This document shows, piece after piece, positions 8,309-17,306 of a DNA stretch of 64,000 nucleotides (its first letter is position 1; every line of letters begins with the position of its first letter). The position numbers were made by a program, and so were the translations under genes. The notes under the pieces were generated by a model. It was not told the origin of the DNA, ran no database searches, and worked only from the letters and a program-made list of their open reading frames with translations. Source of the DNA: Candidatus Gastranaerophilales bacterium. Its GTDB lineage: Bacteria; Cyanobacteriota; Vampirovibrionia; Gastranaerophilales; Gastranaerophilaceae. The stretch is from assembly GCA_944325865.1 (NCBI GenBank), contig CALVBS010000007.1:1-64000 (forward strand), given 5' to 3'.

Positions 8309-9925
8309 TTAAAACAGTGAAAGCTGATTTGAGGTTTCTTTTTCCCTGTGTTCCTTTTCAAATTTTGAATAAGCAAGCAAATCTTCCTCAATTTTAGCCA
8401 GAAACGGCGAAATTTCCGGAGGTTTCACAGTGCCGAAAACTGTTCGTTTCTCTGCCCTTGTAAGGAAAAGACGCTCTTTCGCTCTTGTCATACCGACATA
8501 GAGAAGTCTTCTCTCCTCTTCAATTTCTTCTTCAGTTTCTGCCCGATAAAAAGGGATTATACCGTTTTCAAGTCCCATTACGAAAACACAGTTAAATTCA
8601 AGCCCTTTTGAAGCATGCATCGTCATAAGAGATATCCTGTCAGCACGCTTATCCAGAGTATCAGATTCTTTTATAAGAGAAACTTCGTGTAAAAAATCTC
8701 TTCTCGTTTCGCAGACTGATGCAATATCTTTTAAAAAGTTAAAAATGTAGTCCTCAATTTCAGATTTAAACTCATTTTCAAACTCCTCTAACTGGGTCTG
8801 AACAGGTTTATCATCCGTCAGTTTTTTCAGTAAATTCAAGACGGATTTTCTCTCACAGAGCAAATCGTCAGACAGTTTCACAAAGGGCATACCCGAACGC
8901 TGAATGGCTTCCGTTACAGGTTTTAGTTGAGCTGATGTCCTGTATAGAATTGCAAAATCTGAAAATGAAAATTCATCTTTTTCTCCGCCCGAACGCTGTG
9001 AATCTATTGAAAAGAAACTGTGGCCGCCGATAAGATTCTCTATTGTACTTACTACAAACTCCGCCTCGGCCTTATCCGTCGGGGCCGTATGTATTGTTAT
9101 TTTTTCATAAGGTCTTTTTGAACATGAAACAATATTATATGTATCAATAACCTGATTAGAGGCATTAACTATGCTTTCTGCCGAACGGTAATTATTTTTC
9201 AGATTAATTATTTGTGCATTCGGATAATCTTCTTTAAAACTATTGAAAAATCTTGCACTGCCGCCTCTGAAACCGTAAATTGACTGGTTAGGGTCTCCTA
9301 TTGCAAATATATTGGCGTCAGCCGAAGCAAGAAGCCGTATTAATTTATACTGATTTTCGTCAATATCCTGATATTCATCAACCGATAAATATTTAAAACG
9401 TTCACGATATGCGGCCGCGATTTGAGGATAATCTTCAAACAGCTTGACGGTAAGCTTTATCAAGTCATCAAATTCAAGCATATCTTCTGTAATTTCTTCA
9501 TCTTTGCAAAGAGATTTTTCCTGCTCGCTTACAACTATAAAATCTTTGCCCAATCCGGCCTGCTCGTAATTTTCTTTCAAAATTGAAAGACACAGCGAAT
9601 GGAATGTATGAATGTTTATATCCTGTGATTGCTCAGAAAGTAATATCTTAAGCCTTTCTCTCATCTCACAAGCGGCTCTGCGTGTAAAAGTTATGGCAAG
9701 ACAATTCTTTGCAGGAATTTCTTTATCTTTGATAAGAGACGCTATACGGCGTGTCAAAACAGTAGTCTTGCCCGAACCCGGGCCGGCAACTATAAGTATT
9801 TGAGGATTTGTATTTTCAACAGCCGCTTTCTGGTATTCGTCCAAATCCGTCTTAATTGTCTGCTGTAACGGTTTAACCACAGTTTTTTCAGACAGAGTTG
9901 TTTTATCAGGCAGATTATAGCTCAC
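8309..9925 (-). CDS. UvrD/Rep-type helicase, probably the C-terminal half of an EndoQ-helicase protein
   Basis: A 538-residue SF1 helicase read from a GTG at 9925. Motifs: VAGPGSGKT (47-54), CLAITFTRRAACEM, VDEYQDIDENQY, GDPNQSIYGFRG, NNYRSAE, LMTMHASKGLEFNCVFVMGLENG and EERRLLYVGMTRAKERLFL. The 1B and 2B subdomains are shorter than in PcrA. It ends in QLSLF, which fits the beta-clamp-binding consensus QL[SD]LF. The frame upstream of GTG is open back to an A9 run inside the end of the EndoQ gene, where a -1 shift joins the two. No ribosome site stands before the GTG, which favours a fusion made by frameshifting, or a frameshift error, over separate translation. Confidence 0.88.
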   Translation of the reverse strand: MSYNLPDKTTLSEKTVVKPLQQTIKTDLDEYQKAAVENTNPQILIVAGPGSGKTTVLTRRIASLIKDKEIPAKNCLAITFTRRAACEMRERLKILLSEQSQDINIHTFHSLCLSILKENYEQAGLGKDFIVVSEQEKSLCKDEEITEDMLEFDDLIKLTVKLFEDYPQIAAAYRERFKYLSVDEYQDIDENQYKLIRLLASADANIFAIGDPNQSIYGFRGGSARFFNSFKEDYPNAQIINLKNNYRSAESIVNASNQVIDTYNIVSCSKRPYEKITIHTAPTDKAEAEFVVSTIENLIGGHSFFSIDSQRSGGEKDEFSFSDFAILYRTSAQLKPVTEAIQRSGMPFVKLSDDLLCERKSVLNLLKKLTDDKPVQTQLEEFENEFKSEIEDYIFNFLKDIASVCETRRDFLHEVSLIKESDTLDKRADRISLMTMHASKGLEFNCVFVMGLENGIIPFYRAETEEEIEEERRLLYVGMTRAKERLFLTRAEKRTVFGTVKPPEISPFLAKIEEDLLAYSKFEKEHREKETSNQLSLF

Positions 9926-9984
9926 TGTCTTTCCGTAATCCTGTTTTGGTGCAGTGTGCGGGATATCAATATCAAGTTTCAGAT

Positions 9985-11238
9985 TTATAAATTTTTTTTT
10001 ACCAGTTCATCGTCTTCAAAAAGTCTAATAATCCCGTATTCACCGTCATAACCTGCATGTTTTATAACTTTTCCGGCCCTCAGACGAGAAATCCCCTCTC
10101 CCAGCAACGGAGAATCTTTAGTAAGGTCATCAAGAGGAACTTCCCTTAAAATCGAAAATTCCGAACCGAATTTATGAATAAGCCTCTCGTATTCTGCCGT
10201 AACAGATTTGCTGGAAGGACCAACCTGCAGAATCTCGGAAATTATCTCAGGCAGAGGAACAAGACTGTAAACTTCACCTGCTGTTGCCGGTTTAAAAGTA
10301 TTATGAGAATCTCTGTCAGCAAGTTCGCAAACTCTGTTCAAAACCCCTATAGTCATCGGTTTGCCGCAGACAGGACAGATGCCGTTGAGTTTTTTGGTTT
10401 CTTCAGGTGTAAGGCACACATTACATTTTCTGTGTCCGTCTTCATGGTATTTGCCTTCTTCCGGAAAAAATTCAACGGTTCCGACGTATCCGTTTCCTGT
10501 TTTCAGAGCGTTCATAATACTGTAATAATCCGGAGTTGTATCAAATACAGTTGCTTCCCTTGCAAGTTTTGCCGGCGAATGAGCATCCGAATTTGACACA
10601 AGTCTGAATTTGTCAAGTTTTGAAACCCGCCAGTTCATTTCAGGGTCAGACGAAAGCCCTGTTTCCACGGCAAAAATATGTTCCGATAAATCGTCATAAC
10701 ACTCTTCTATTGAATCAAAACCGGATTTTGAACCAAGTACCGAAAACCACGGAGTCCAGATATGTGCAGGAATTATAAACGAATCTTCTCCGGACTCAAG
10801 CACTGTTTCCAGAAGGTTCCTCGAATCCAACCCCAGAATAGGGCGTCCGTCAGAATTAATGTTGCCTATTGCTCCGAGTTTTTCCCTGAAATTTGAGGCT
10901 GTTTGAATATTCGGAACAAATACAACATGATGAACCTTTCTTGTTTTATCACCCTTTTTGTAAATCGTTGAAATTTCAACCGTAAGCAAAAATCTGACCG
11001 GAGCGGATGTTTTAAAAATTTGTTTTTCAATTTCCGGCTTCAATCTGTAAGCCCCGTTTCCGTCCTCTATCAGTTTCTCCTTAATCTCATTAAACCAGGC
11101 CGGATGGGTAAAATCACCCGTTGAAATAACGCTTAAACCTTTCTTTTGAGCCCACAGTGCAAGTTCTTCAAGATTACAACTTTTGCTTGTTGCTCTTGAA
11201 TATTTTGAATGTATATGTAAATCTGCGTAAAAAAACAT
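9985..11238 (-). CDS. Endonuclease Q (EndoQ), PHP-type DNA repair nuclease
   Basis: A 417-residue protein of the EndoQ/TIGR00375 family, which nicks DNA 5' of deaminated bases (uracil, hypoxanthine, xanthine). The PHP metal site is complete: DLHIHSKYS (residues 6-14), TGDFTHP (40-46), VEIS (87-90), IIPAHIWTPWFS (155-166) and NSDAHSP (216-222). A zinc ribbon follows with Cys 272, 275, 288 and 291. The start has AAGGAG 8 nt upstream. The ORF stops within KKNL just after an A9 run. In many bacteria EndoQ is fused to a UvrD-like helicase, and here that helicase follows in the -1 frame. Confidence 0.88.
   Translation of the reverse strand: MFFYADLHIHSKYSRATSKSCNLEELALWAQKKGLSVISTGDFTHPAWFNEIKEKLIEDGNGAYRLKPEIEKQIFKTSAPVRFLLTVEISTIYKKGDKTRKVHHVVFVPNIQTASNFREKLGAIGNINSDGRPILGLDSRNLLETVLESGEDSFIIPAHIWTPWFSVLGSKSGFDSIEECYDDLSEHIFAVETGLSSDPEMNWRVSKLDKFRLVSNSDAHSPAKLAREATVFDTTPDYYSIMNALKTGNGYVGTVEFFPEEGKYHEDGHRKCNVCLTPEETKKLNGICPVCGKPMTIGVLNRVCELADRDSHNTFKPATAGEVYSLVPLPEIISEILQVGPSSKSVTAEYERLIHKFGSEFSILREVPLDDLTKDSPLLGEGISRLRAGKVIKHAGYDGEYGIIRLFEDDELVKKNL
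9992..10002 (-). promoter_or_regulatory. Candidate -1 frameshift or slippage site (A9 run) joining EndoQ and helicase
   Basis: On the minus strand the run GGT-AAAAAAAAA-TTT gives the in-frame heptamer A AAA AAA, the dnaX-type -1 slippery site; A9 is also prone to RNA-polymerase slippage. After a -1 shift the frame is open without a stop through 9991-9926 into the helicase. No strong downstream hairpin or upstream Shine-Dalgarno stimulator is evident. A homopolymer sequencing or assembly error would look the same. Confidence 0.5.
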
Positions 11239-11255
11239 TTGTCAGACTCCTTTAT

Positions 11256-11927
11256 TTAAAATTTGAATTTTGTAGAAAAATTTAACTGTGAACTGACCGG
11301 ACGTGTGTTTTCCGAATAAACCTGTCCGGCACCTATATCAAAATTCATTCTGTCATCTTTAAACGGTCTCAAAGAAAATATTAATTCGTTTTTCTTATTC
11401 TTTTCAAGAAAGTTGGTTGTATATATATTTTGTAAAGTTACATGGTTATTAAGCTTATATTCAGGTGTAAATGAAAGAGCCATATTCCTGTAATCGCTAA
11501 ATGCAGTCAATCCGTTGTTACTCAACGATGTATCAAAAGAAAATTTGTCCTTGTTGTATTTTGCATAATAAGAATTTGTCTGTGAATATTTATCAGGAGT
11601 AATCTTATGTGTTGATTTACTCCCGATAGCAAACTTACCGTATTTTTTATCATGCTGAAAAGAAACAGAATGCTGTTGATAAGGATCATCTTTATCCTTA
11701 TAATCATATACGTTCAATGGTGTAATTTCATTAGTCGGTTCTTTTTTAAGATTATATTTTTGATTATTATTTATTTTTTCCTGCTCAGGAATTTTAAATT
11801 TCGGAGACAGACTGCTGCTATCAAGATATATAGCATCATCTTCAGAGTTATTTGCCGGAGGTTCCGCACAATAAACTGTCGGGCATAGCAGTGATATTAA
11901 TAACAATAATAAAACTAACCTTTTCAT
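11256..11927 (-). CDS. Small outer-membrane beta-strand protein
   Basis: A 223-residue protein, started at 11927 (AGGGAAAG upstream) so that it begins with a signal peptide: MKR plus a leucine-rich core, with a Cys at VYC-AEPP that could allow lipidation. After a low-complexity linker, residues 90-223 show alternating polar and aromatic strands and the chain ends in KFKF, a terminal aromatic residue typical of outer-membrane barrels. It follows the autotransporter by 58 nt and precedes EndoQ by 17 nt, so all may be in one operon. Function unknown. Confidence 0.62.
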   Translation of the reverse strand: MKRLVLLLLLISLLCPTVYCAEPPANNSEDDAIYLDSSSLSPKFKIPEQEKINNNQKYNLKKEPTNEITPLNVYDYKDKDDPYQQHSVSFQHDKKYGKFAIGSKSTHKITPDKYSQTNSYYAKYNKDKFSFDTSLSNNGLTAFSDYRNMALSFTPEYKLNNHVTLQNIYTTNFLEKNKKNELIFSLRPFKDDRMNFDIGAGQVYSENTRPVSSQLNFSTKFKF

Positions 11928-11985
11928 ACTTTCCCTTTTATTATAGAATAATCTGTTTTTCTTTGTCAAAAAAGGAATTTTACAC

Positions 11986-14589
11986 TTAGATGCTGAATCT
12001 TAAGCCGAGTTGTAATGCAACACCGTTTCTGCCGCCGTTTCGAATCATTGTCTCAAAAAATGCAGTAACTCTTTCACCCCAGCGTTTTTGTACACCTATG
12101 CCATATTGTACGTAAGGTTTAACAGATAATTCAGGCAGGTAAACATCATTTGCACGAAATCTGGTATCATCAATAATATTCCATATAAATGATACCCTAA
12201 TATATGGTTGAAGATAGTTTTTAAAATTTCCGATTAACTTTATCTGAGGTTCAATATGTATCGCATGAAGCGGATCCGCATTATAATCCACTCCCGAAGA
12301 AGCCGTGTAATCAAATGTATTCACAAATGTATAAGACATCAAAAGGCTTGGTTGAATTATAAGTTTTCTATCAAATGTTTCAAAGTTATAACCTGTTTTT
12401 TCCGCAATACCTGTATTCAACATGGCAAAATCATCATGCCCGAAATCTGTTGAGGCTTCCGCAACATTTGCTCCGACATTTGCAGTCCATATAGTAAAGA
12501 ACTTACCTTTATAAAAAGCGGCATCTGCACCTATTAAACCGCCGTTATTATAAATACTGTTACCGTTAAAAGCCTGATGGGAGCCGTTATATGCCGCATA
12601 TCCTCCATACAAAGTTTTCCATCCGTCTTTTAAATCCACAAGCCCGCTTTCTACACCGATTAAACTCCCGTAACTGACATTTGAAACATCCGGACCGTTT
12701 TTCAGTTGAACTTTCTCAAAAGTAGTATATGGCTTAAACCATACACCGTTTCTTTGTTCAGGCATATATAACGGTGAAAAAGGAATTTGTCCGCCGGCAG
12801 AGGCCGTTTTATTTTCAATATTAAAACCGAGTCTTGCATCCGGAGGGGCAATCATTACCATATCCAGATTTGAAAACACATTTTTATAAGTCTCTATTTG
12901 CGTAAGATATCCTGCAAGCTGTGCTGCTACAGCAGGAATAAAAACAGAAGAATTAAAGCCCTGACGTGAAAATTCAAAATTACCGTCTCCTGCATTGTAG
13001 CTTGAAAAATAATCGTAAATAGGTGTTTTTATTGTTGTATTGTTATAGCTTACATAGTCTTTTAATATGGAATCCGCAAAAGGGATTGAAATATATTGCC
13101 CTTCAGGAGTCCCTTCAAGAGCCAAATTCCTGACAAAGAGCGAGCCGCTGCCCGATAGAGAATTTGCATTAATTCTGTCCATCGTATTTGTATTAAAATT
13201 AACATCAGGATAAATATTGGCAGTACCGTTAAGGTTTAAATTTCCAAAATTAACATTGTTTATCCGGCTGTTTTGCATATTAAAATTTATATTGTTACCG
13301 AAATTTGTATTGACCGAATTAAAGTAACTGGCGTCTGCAAGAAGATTTAAAGTCCCTCCGTTAAAATTAAAAGTACCTGTATAATTTTCGTTCTTCCCTC
13401 CGAGATTAAGCGTACCGGAATCATTTTTGTTTAAAGTTCCCAAGCCGCTTATGCCACTTAAAACATTTGTAGTTCCGCCGCCGTTAAAATCAATTATGCC
13501 CGTATCCGTATTGTGAATGTCATTTAAATCACCGGCTCTGTCATAATTATTTTGAAAGGTTGCATTTTCAATTATAAATTGACCGGAATTATATACGGCT
13601 CCGCCGTTTCCCTGCGGAACGGAAGATATAATAGTATTATCTTCAAGTGTAGAATTTTTAATTGTTAAAGTTCCGTTAGCAGCATTATATATGGCTCCGC
13701 CATCCCCGTATAATGTCGTTTCAAGATAGTTATCTTTTATTAATGAATTGGTAATTGTAAGATTAGCCGTATTATATATAGCTCCGCCAAAACCTATAGA
13801 ATTATTTCCGCCCGTTCCGTAATTATTAGTAAGAGAACTGTTATTTATAGACATTTCACCGTCATTAAATAATGCTCCGCCGTATGATACAGCATTTCCT
13901 GTAGCTTCCGCATAATTTCCGTCGAAAGTAGTGTTGTTTATTGTAACAATGCCTCTATTATATAAAGCTCCGCCATAAGGAAATAAGCTTCCTATAGAAT
14001 AATTATTTTTAAATTCACTGTTATTTATAGTCATAACAGCTGTATTTCCGGCTTGATACCCGTTAGCTATGGCTCCGCCATATGAAGCAGCTCCGTTTGT
14101 GTAGTTGGCTTCAAACAGGGTATTATCAATATTAACAGTACCGCCGTTAAGATTATATACGGCACCGCCAACTCCAAAATTTACATTGTTGGCATCAACA
14201 AAATTTCCGAAAAAGTCGGAATTGTTTATATCTGCACTTCCACCGCTGTTAAATATTGCTCCGGCAAACTTTGAACGATTATACTCCTGTCCCTGACAGT
14301 TTCTTATCCCCACTTCATTAAACAGGCTGTCCTGGTTAAGTACAAATCCCCCAAATTCATTATCCCCGTAAATATAATGATTATGACCTTCAAAATTAAT
14401 ATCTAAATTGATAAAATGATTCCCTATCGTTTCGTCCGAAAATAAATCATTTGTAAATTCAATCGTGTCACCGCTTACAGGATTTGAGTCTATTAACTGG
14501 GTAAAAGTTGACACCTGTATGTCATTTGCATTTGCCTTCAAGGCAATGAACATAAAAGTAACTAACAAAAATTTTTGACAAAGTTTCAT
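11986..14589 (-). CDS. Pmp-like autotransporter adhesin with beta-barrel domain
   Basis: An 867-residue type V secreted protein. Residues 1-21 are a signal peptide (cleavage near ANA-ND). The passenger (about 25-580) is a right-handed beta-helix with eight 'GGA-[IVL]-[YFA]-N' motifs spaced about 35-45 residues apart, alternating with INNS/FxxNY motifs as in chlamydial Pmp proteins. A proline-rich stretch and NGVWFKPYTTFEKV open the C-terminal barrel (about 620-867), which ends in LGLRFSI with the usual terminal aromatic/hydrophobic pattern. No clear ribosome site precedes the ATG. Likely a surface adhesin; the ligand is not predictable. Confidence 0.85.
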   Translation of the reverse strand: MKLCQKFLLVTFMFIALKANANDIQVSTFTQLIDSNPVSGDTIEFTNDLFSDETIGNHFINLDINFEGHNHYIYGDNEFGGFVLNQDSLFNEVGIRNCQGQEYNRSKFAGAIFNSGGSADINNSDFFGNFVDANNVNFGVGGAVYNLNGGTVNIDNTLFEANYTNGAASYGGAIANGYQAGNTAVMTINNSEFKNNYSIGSLFPYGGALYNRGIVTINNTTFDGNYAEATGNAVSYGGALFNDGEMSINNSSLTNNYGTGGNNSIGFGGAIYNTANLTITNSLIKDNYLETTLYGDGGAIYNAANGTLTIKNSTLEDNTIISSVPQGNGGAVYNSGQFIIENATFQNNYDRAGDLNDIHNTDTGIIDFNGGGTTNVLSGISGLGTLNKNDSGTLNLGGKNENYTGTFNFNGGTLNLLADASYFNSVNTNFGNNINFNMQNSRINNVNFGNLNLNGTANIYPDVNFNTNTMDRINANSLSGSGSLFVRNLALEGTPEGQYISIPFADSILKDYVSYNNTTIKTPIYDYFSSYNAGDGNFEFSRQGFNSSVFIPAVAAQLAGYLTQIETYKNVFSNLDMVMIAPPDARLGFNIENKTASAGGQIPFSPLYMPEQRNGVWFKPYTTFEKVQLKNGPDVSNVSYGSLIGVESGLVDLKDGWKTLYGGYAAYNGSHQAFNGNSIYNNGGLIGADAAFYKGKFFTIWTANVGANVAEASTDFGHDDFAMLNTGIAEKTGYNFETFDRKLIIQPSLLMSYTFVNTFDYTASSGVDYNADPLHAIHIEPQIKLIGNFKNYLQPYIRVSFIWNIIDDTRFRANDVYLPELSVKPYVQYGIGVQKRWGERVTAFFETMIRNGGRNGVALQLGLRFSI

Positions 14590-14751
14590 AAAAATATTTT
14601 ATTTTTTTATTGATAAGTTGATATTAACCGTATGACCAGTCTTTCATGCATATTTTAGTTATCTGAAAGACGAATTGACATATATAATTTTTTTTGCATT
14701 AAAGTTGATATAGAGAATTAGAAATGAATAAAAATTTAGGAGAAAAGGATT

Positions 14752-16407
14752 ATGCGTACTGTAATTGTCGGCGGAGGAGCATGCGGAGCAAGCTGTGCCG
14801 CAAGGTTAAGAAGGCTGGATGAGACTGCGGAAATTATTATTCTGGAAGCAACGGATGAGATTTCAATAGCAAATTGCGGACTGCCTTATTACTGTTCAGA
14901 CGTAATTAACGGAAGAGATAAGATGATTGTTGCAAAACCTGACACATTTAAAAATCTTCTGAATGTAGAAGTACGTTTTAATTCAAAAGTCACGGCAATT
15001 AATAAAAATAAAAAGACTGTAACCGTTAATCATGATTACGAATTAAGTTATGACAATCTTGTGCTTGCACCGGGGGCAAGTCCTGTAAAACCAACGATTC
15101 CGGGTATTGATAATAAAAAGATTTTTACTGTACGCACACTTCGTGATGCGGATATGATAAAAATGCATATCAAATCCGCAAATGCAAAAAATGCTGTAGT
15201 AATTGGCGGAGGGTTTATCGGTGTTGAAATGGCGGAAAATCTTGTGACAATGGGGCTTAAGACAACGGTTATTGAAGCGGCTTCACAGATTCTTGCCCCG
15301 TTTGATAAAGATATGATGGCTCTTGCCCATAACGAAATGAGAGATAAAGGATGCAAATTAATCTTTAATGACGGAGTAAAAGCATTTACCGAAAACGAAA
15401 TAGAACTTGCTTCCGGAAGACATATTCCTTACGATATTGCAATTCTCGGAATCGGCGTTCAGCCTGACACACAAATAGTTAAAGAAGCAGACTTGGAAAC
15501 AGGATTGAACGGACTTATAAAAGTAAATGAATTTTTACAAACCTTGGATGAAAATATATGGGCAGGCGGTGATGCTGTTGAAGATGTAGATTTTATAACA
15601 GGTAAGCCGGCAATGATACCTATGGCAGGCCCTGCAAACAGACACGGAAGGCTGATTGCGGATAATATTACAGCAGCCGCCGCCGGAAAAGGAAAAACTT
15701 CGTTTAAACCGGTTCTCGGAACTTCAGTTGCTAAAATATTCAACAAAACATTTGCGTGCAGCGGTAAAAATGAAAAACAGCTTATTAAAGAAGGTATCAA
15801 ATACATCAAAAATATTACACAAACAAATGACCATGCAGGTTACTATCCGAATGCAAGACCTTTATATGTAAAATTGTTATTTACCGAGGAAGGAAAAATC
15901 CTCGGAGTTCAAGCAGCCGGATACGAAGGCGTAGAAAAAAGAGTTGATGTTATTGCCACAGTTATGAGATTGAACGGTAACATACAGGATTTGATAGATG
16001 CCGAACTTTCTTATGCTCCGCCGTATTCAAGTGCTAAAGATCCCGTCAATATTGCAGGTATGTCCGCTCAAAACATTCTTGACGGACTCTATAAACCTGC
16101 ATTCTTTGAGGATATTAAAAATTCTGTACTTATTGATGTCAGAGTCGAAGAAATGTTTAATACTAAAACAATAGACGGAGCAATTTCAGTTCCGGCTGTT
16201 CAAATGAGAAAAAGATTCAATGAAGTTCCACGGGATAAAAAAGTGATACTTTTCTGTAACAGAGGCTTTACAAGCTATGTTGCAATAAGAATCCTAAACC
16301 AGCTTGGTTTCAATAATCTTTATTCATTGTGCGGAGGAATTAATCTGTATTCGGAAATACTTAAAGATAAAAAAGCAGACAGAACCGATGAAAAATTGCC
16401 TGTTTGA
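14752..16407 (+). CDS. CoA-disulfide reductase / persulfide reductase with C-terminal rhodanese domain
   Basis: A 551-residue FAD- and NAD(P)H-dependent oxidoreductase. It has an N-terminal GGGACGASCAARLRR dinucleotide site, the single redox cysteine in NCGLPYY (Cys42), a second Rossmann motif VIGGGFIGVEMAENL (about 145-160) and a C-terminal dimerisation domain. A rhodanese domain (about 465-551) has its active Cys502 in FCNRGFTS. This is the CoADR-Rhd architecture, known to reduce CoA disulfide, CoA persulfide or polysulfide. The start follows AGGAGAAAAGG. It probably serves redox or sulfur homeostasis in an anaerobe. Confidence 0.88.
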   Translation: MRTVIVGGGACGASCAARLRRLDETAEIIILEATDEISIANCGLPYYCSDVINGRDKMIVAKPDTFKNLLNVEVRFNSKVTAINKNKKTVTVNHDYELSYDNLVLAPGASPVKPTIPGIDNKKIFTVRTLRDADMIKMHIKSANAKNAVVIGGGFIGVEMAENLVTMGLKTTVIEAASQILAPFDKDMMALAHNEMRDKGCKLIFNDGVKAFTENEIELASGRHIPYDIAILGIGVQPDTQIVKEADLETGLNGLIKVNEFLQTLDENIWAGGDAVEDVDFITGKPAMIPMAGPANRHGRLIADNITAAAAGKGKTSFKPVLGTSVAKIFNKTFACSGKNEKQLIKEGIKYIKNITQTNDHAGYYPNARPLYVKLLFTEEGKILGVQAAGYEGVEKRVDVIATVMRLNGNIQDLIDAELSYAPPYSSAKDPVNIAGMSAQNILDGLYKPAFFEDIKNSVLIDVRVEEMFNTKTIDGAISVPAVQMRKRFNEVPRDKKVILFCNRGFTSYVAIRILNQLGFNNLYSLCGGINLYSEILKDKKADRTDEKLPV

Positions 16408-16488
16408 TTTTTGTCTTTCGGGATTGGATTTCAGTAAAATATGAGTTATCATGTAATTAAAAGAGTTTAGATTAAGGGACAAAAATTT

Positions 16489-17295
16489 ATGAAATCAGTT
16501 AAAGAACTTGCAACAGAAAATAAAATTCAGGAGCGGTTAAAAAATAATCCTGTCTGCCTGAAACTTGTAAACTACCTCTTTGCCGATGATGAATTACAGG
16601 AAATGCAGGATTACGCAAACAACGTATCTATCAGGCGTCTGGGATTTAACGACCACGGACCGGTACATATGAGACAGGTTGTGGGTAATGCCATCAAAAT
16701 GTTAAACATTCTGCATGATTCAGGGATTAAGACTTCTCTTGAACAAGAAGAAGTCGGAACCTTTGAAGACAGTATGTGTGCTGTAATTCTTGCAGGTTTA
16801 ATGCATGATTTGGGTATGGCAATCGGACGTCAGGCTCATGAAGAAATGTCTGTTTTGCTTGCCAAACCGATTATAGAAAGAGCATTAATGCATGTTTTTC
16901 CTGATAATCTTCATAAGCGGGTTATAATTCGTTCAGTTGCAACAGAAGCAATAATAGGACATATGTCTTCAAGAAAAATCCATTCAATCGAGGCCGGAAT
17001 TCTTCTTGTTGCTGACGGCTGTGACATGACTAAAGGAAGAGCACGAATTCCTCTTTCTATAAATACTGCCCCGAAAGTCGGAGATATTCATAAATATTCT
17101 GCTAATGCCATTAATCGTATCGGGATTCACCATGGACAGAGAAAGCCTATTAAAATTGATATTGAAATGTCCGGAGATGTAGGATTTTTCCAGATTGAAG
17201 AAGTCCTGCTTACAAAAATTGACTCCAGTCCGGCAAAACAATATATCGAACTTTATGCCGGCGTAACAGGACAAGAACGTAAATGTTATCTGTAA
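16489..17295 (+). CDS. HD-domain metal-dependent phosphohydrolase
   Basis: A 268-residue protein with an HD fold: NDHGPVHMRQVV supplies the first histidines (56 and 60), LAGLMHDLGM the HD pair (106-107), and further metal ligands lie in IIGHMSS and LLVADGCDMTKGRARI. The last motif, with an aspartate in ADGCD, is typical of the group. The substrate is not predictable; archaeal and cyanobacterial relatives are annotated only as HD proteins. It follows the CoADR gene by 81 nt and may be in the same transcript. Confidence 0.8.
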   Translation: MKSVKELATENKIQERLKNNPVCLKLVNYLFADDELQEMQDYANNVSIRRLGFNDHGPVHMRQVVGNAIKMLNILHDSGIKTSLEQEEVGTFEDSMCAVILAGLMHDLGMAIGRQAHEEMSVLLAKPIIERALMHVFPDNLHKRVIIRSVATEAIIGHMSSRKIHSIEAGILLVADGCDMTKGRARIPLSINTAPKVGDIHKYSANAINRIGIHHGQRKPIKIDIEMSGDVGFFQIEEVLLTKIDSSPAKQYIELYAGVTGQERKCYL

Positions 17296-17306
17296 AATTA
17301 TTCATA

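Noticed and set aside
12256-14296. Plus-strand ORFs inside the autotransporter gene
   Set aside because: Antisense shadows of a repeat-rich gene, with no start signals.
11986-14589. CRISPR-like regular repeats
   Set aside because: The periodic sequence encodes GGAIYN motifs of the beta-helix; repeats are degenerate and coding. No CRISPR array was seen anywhere in the window.
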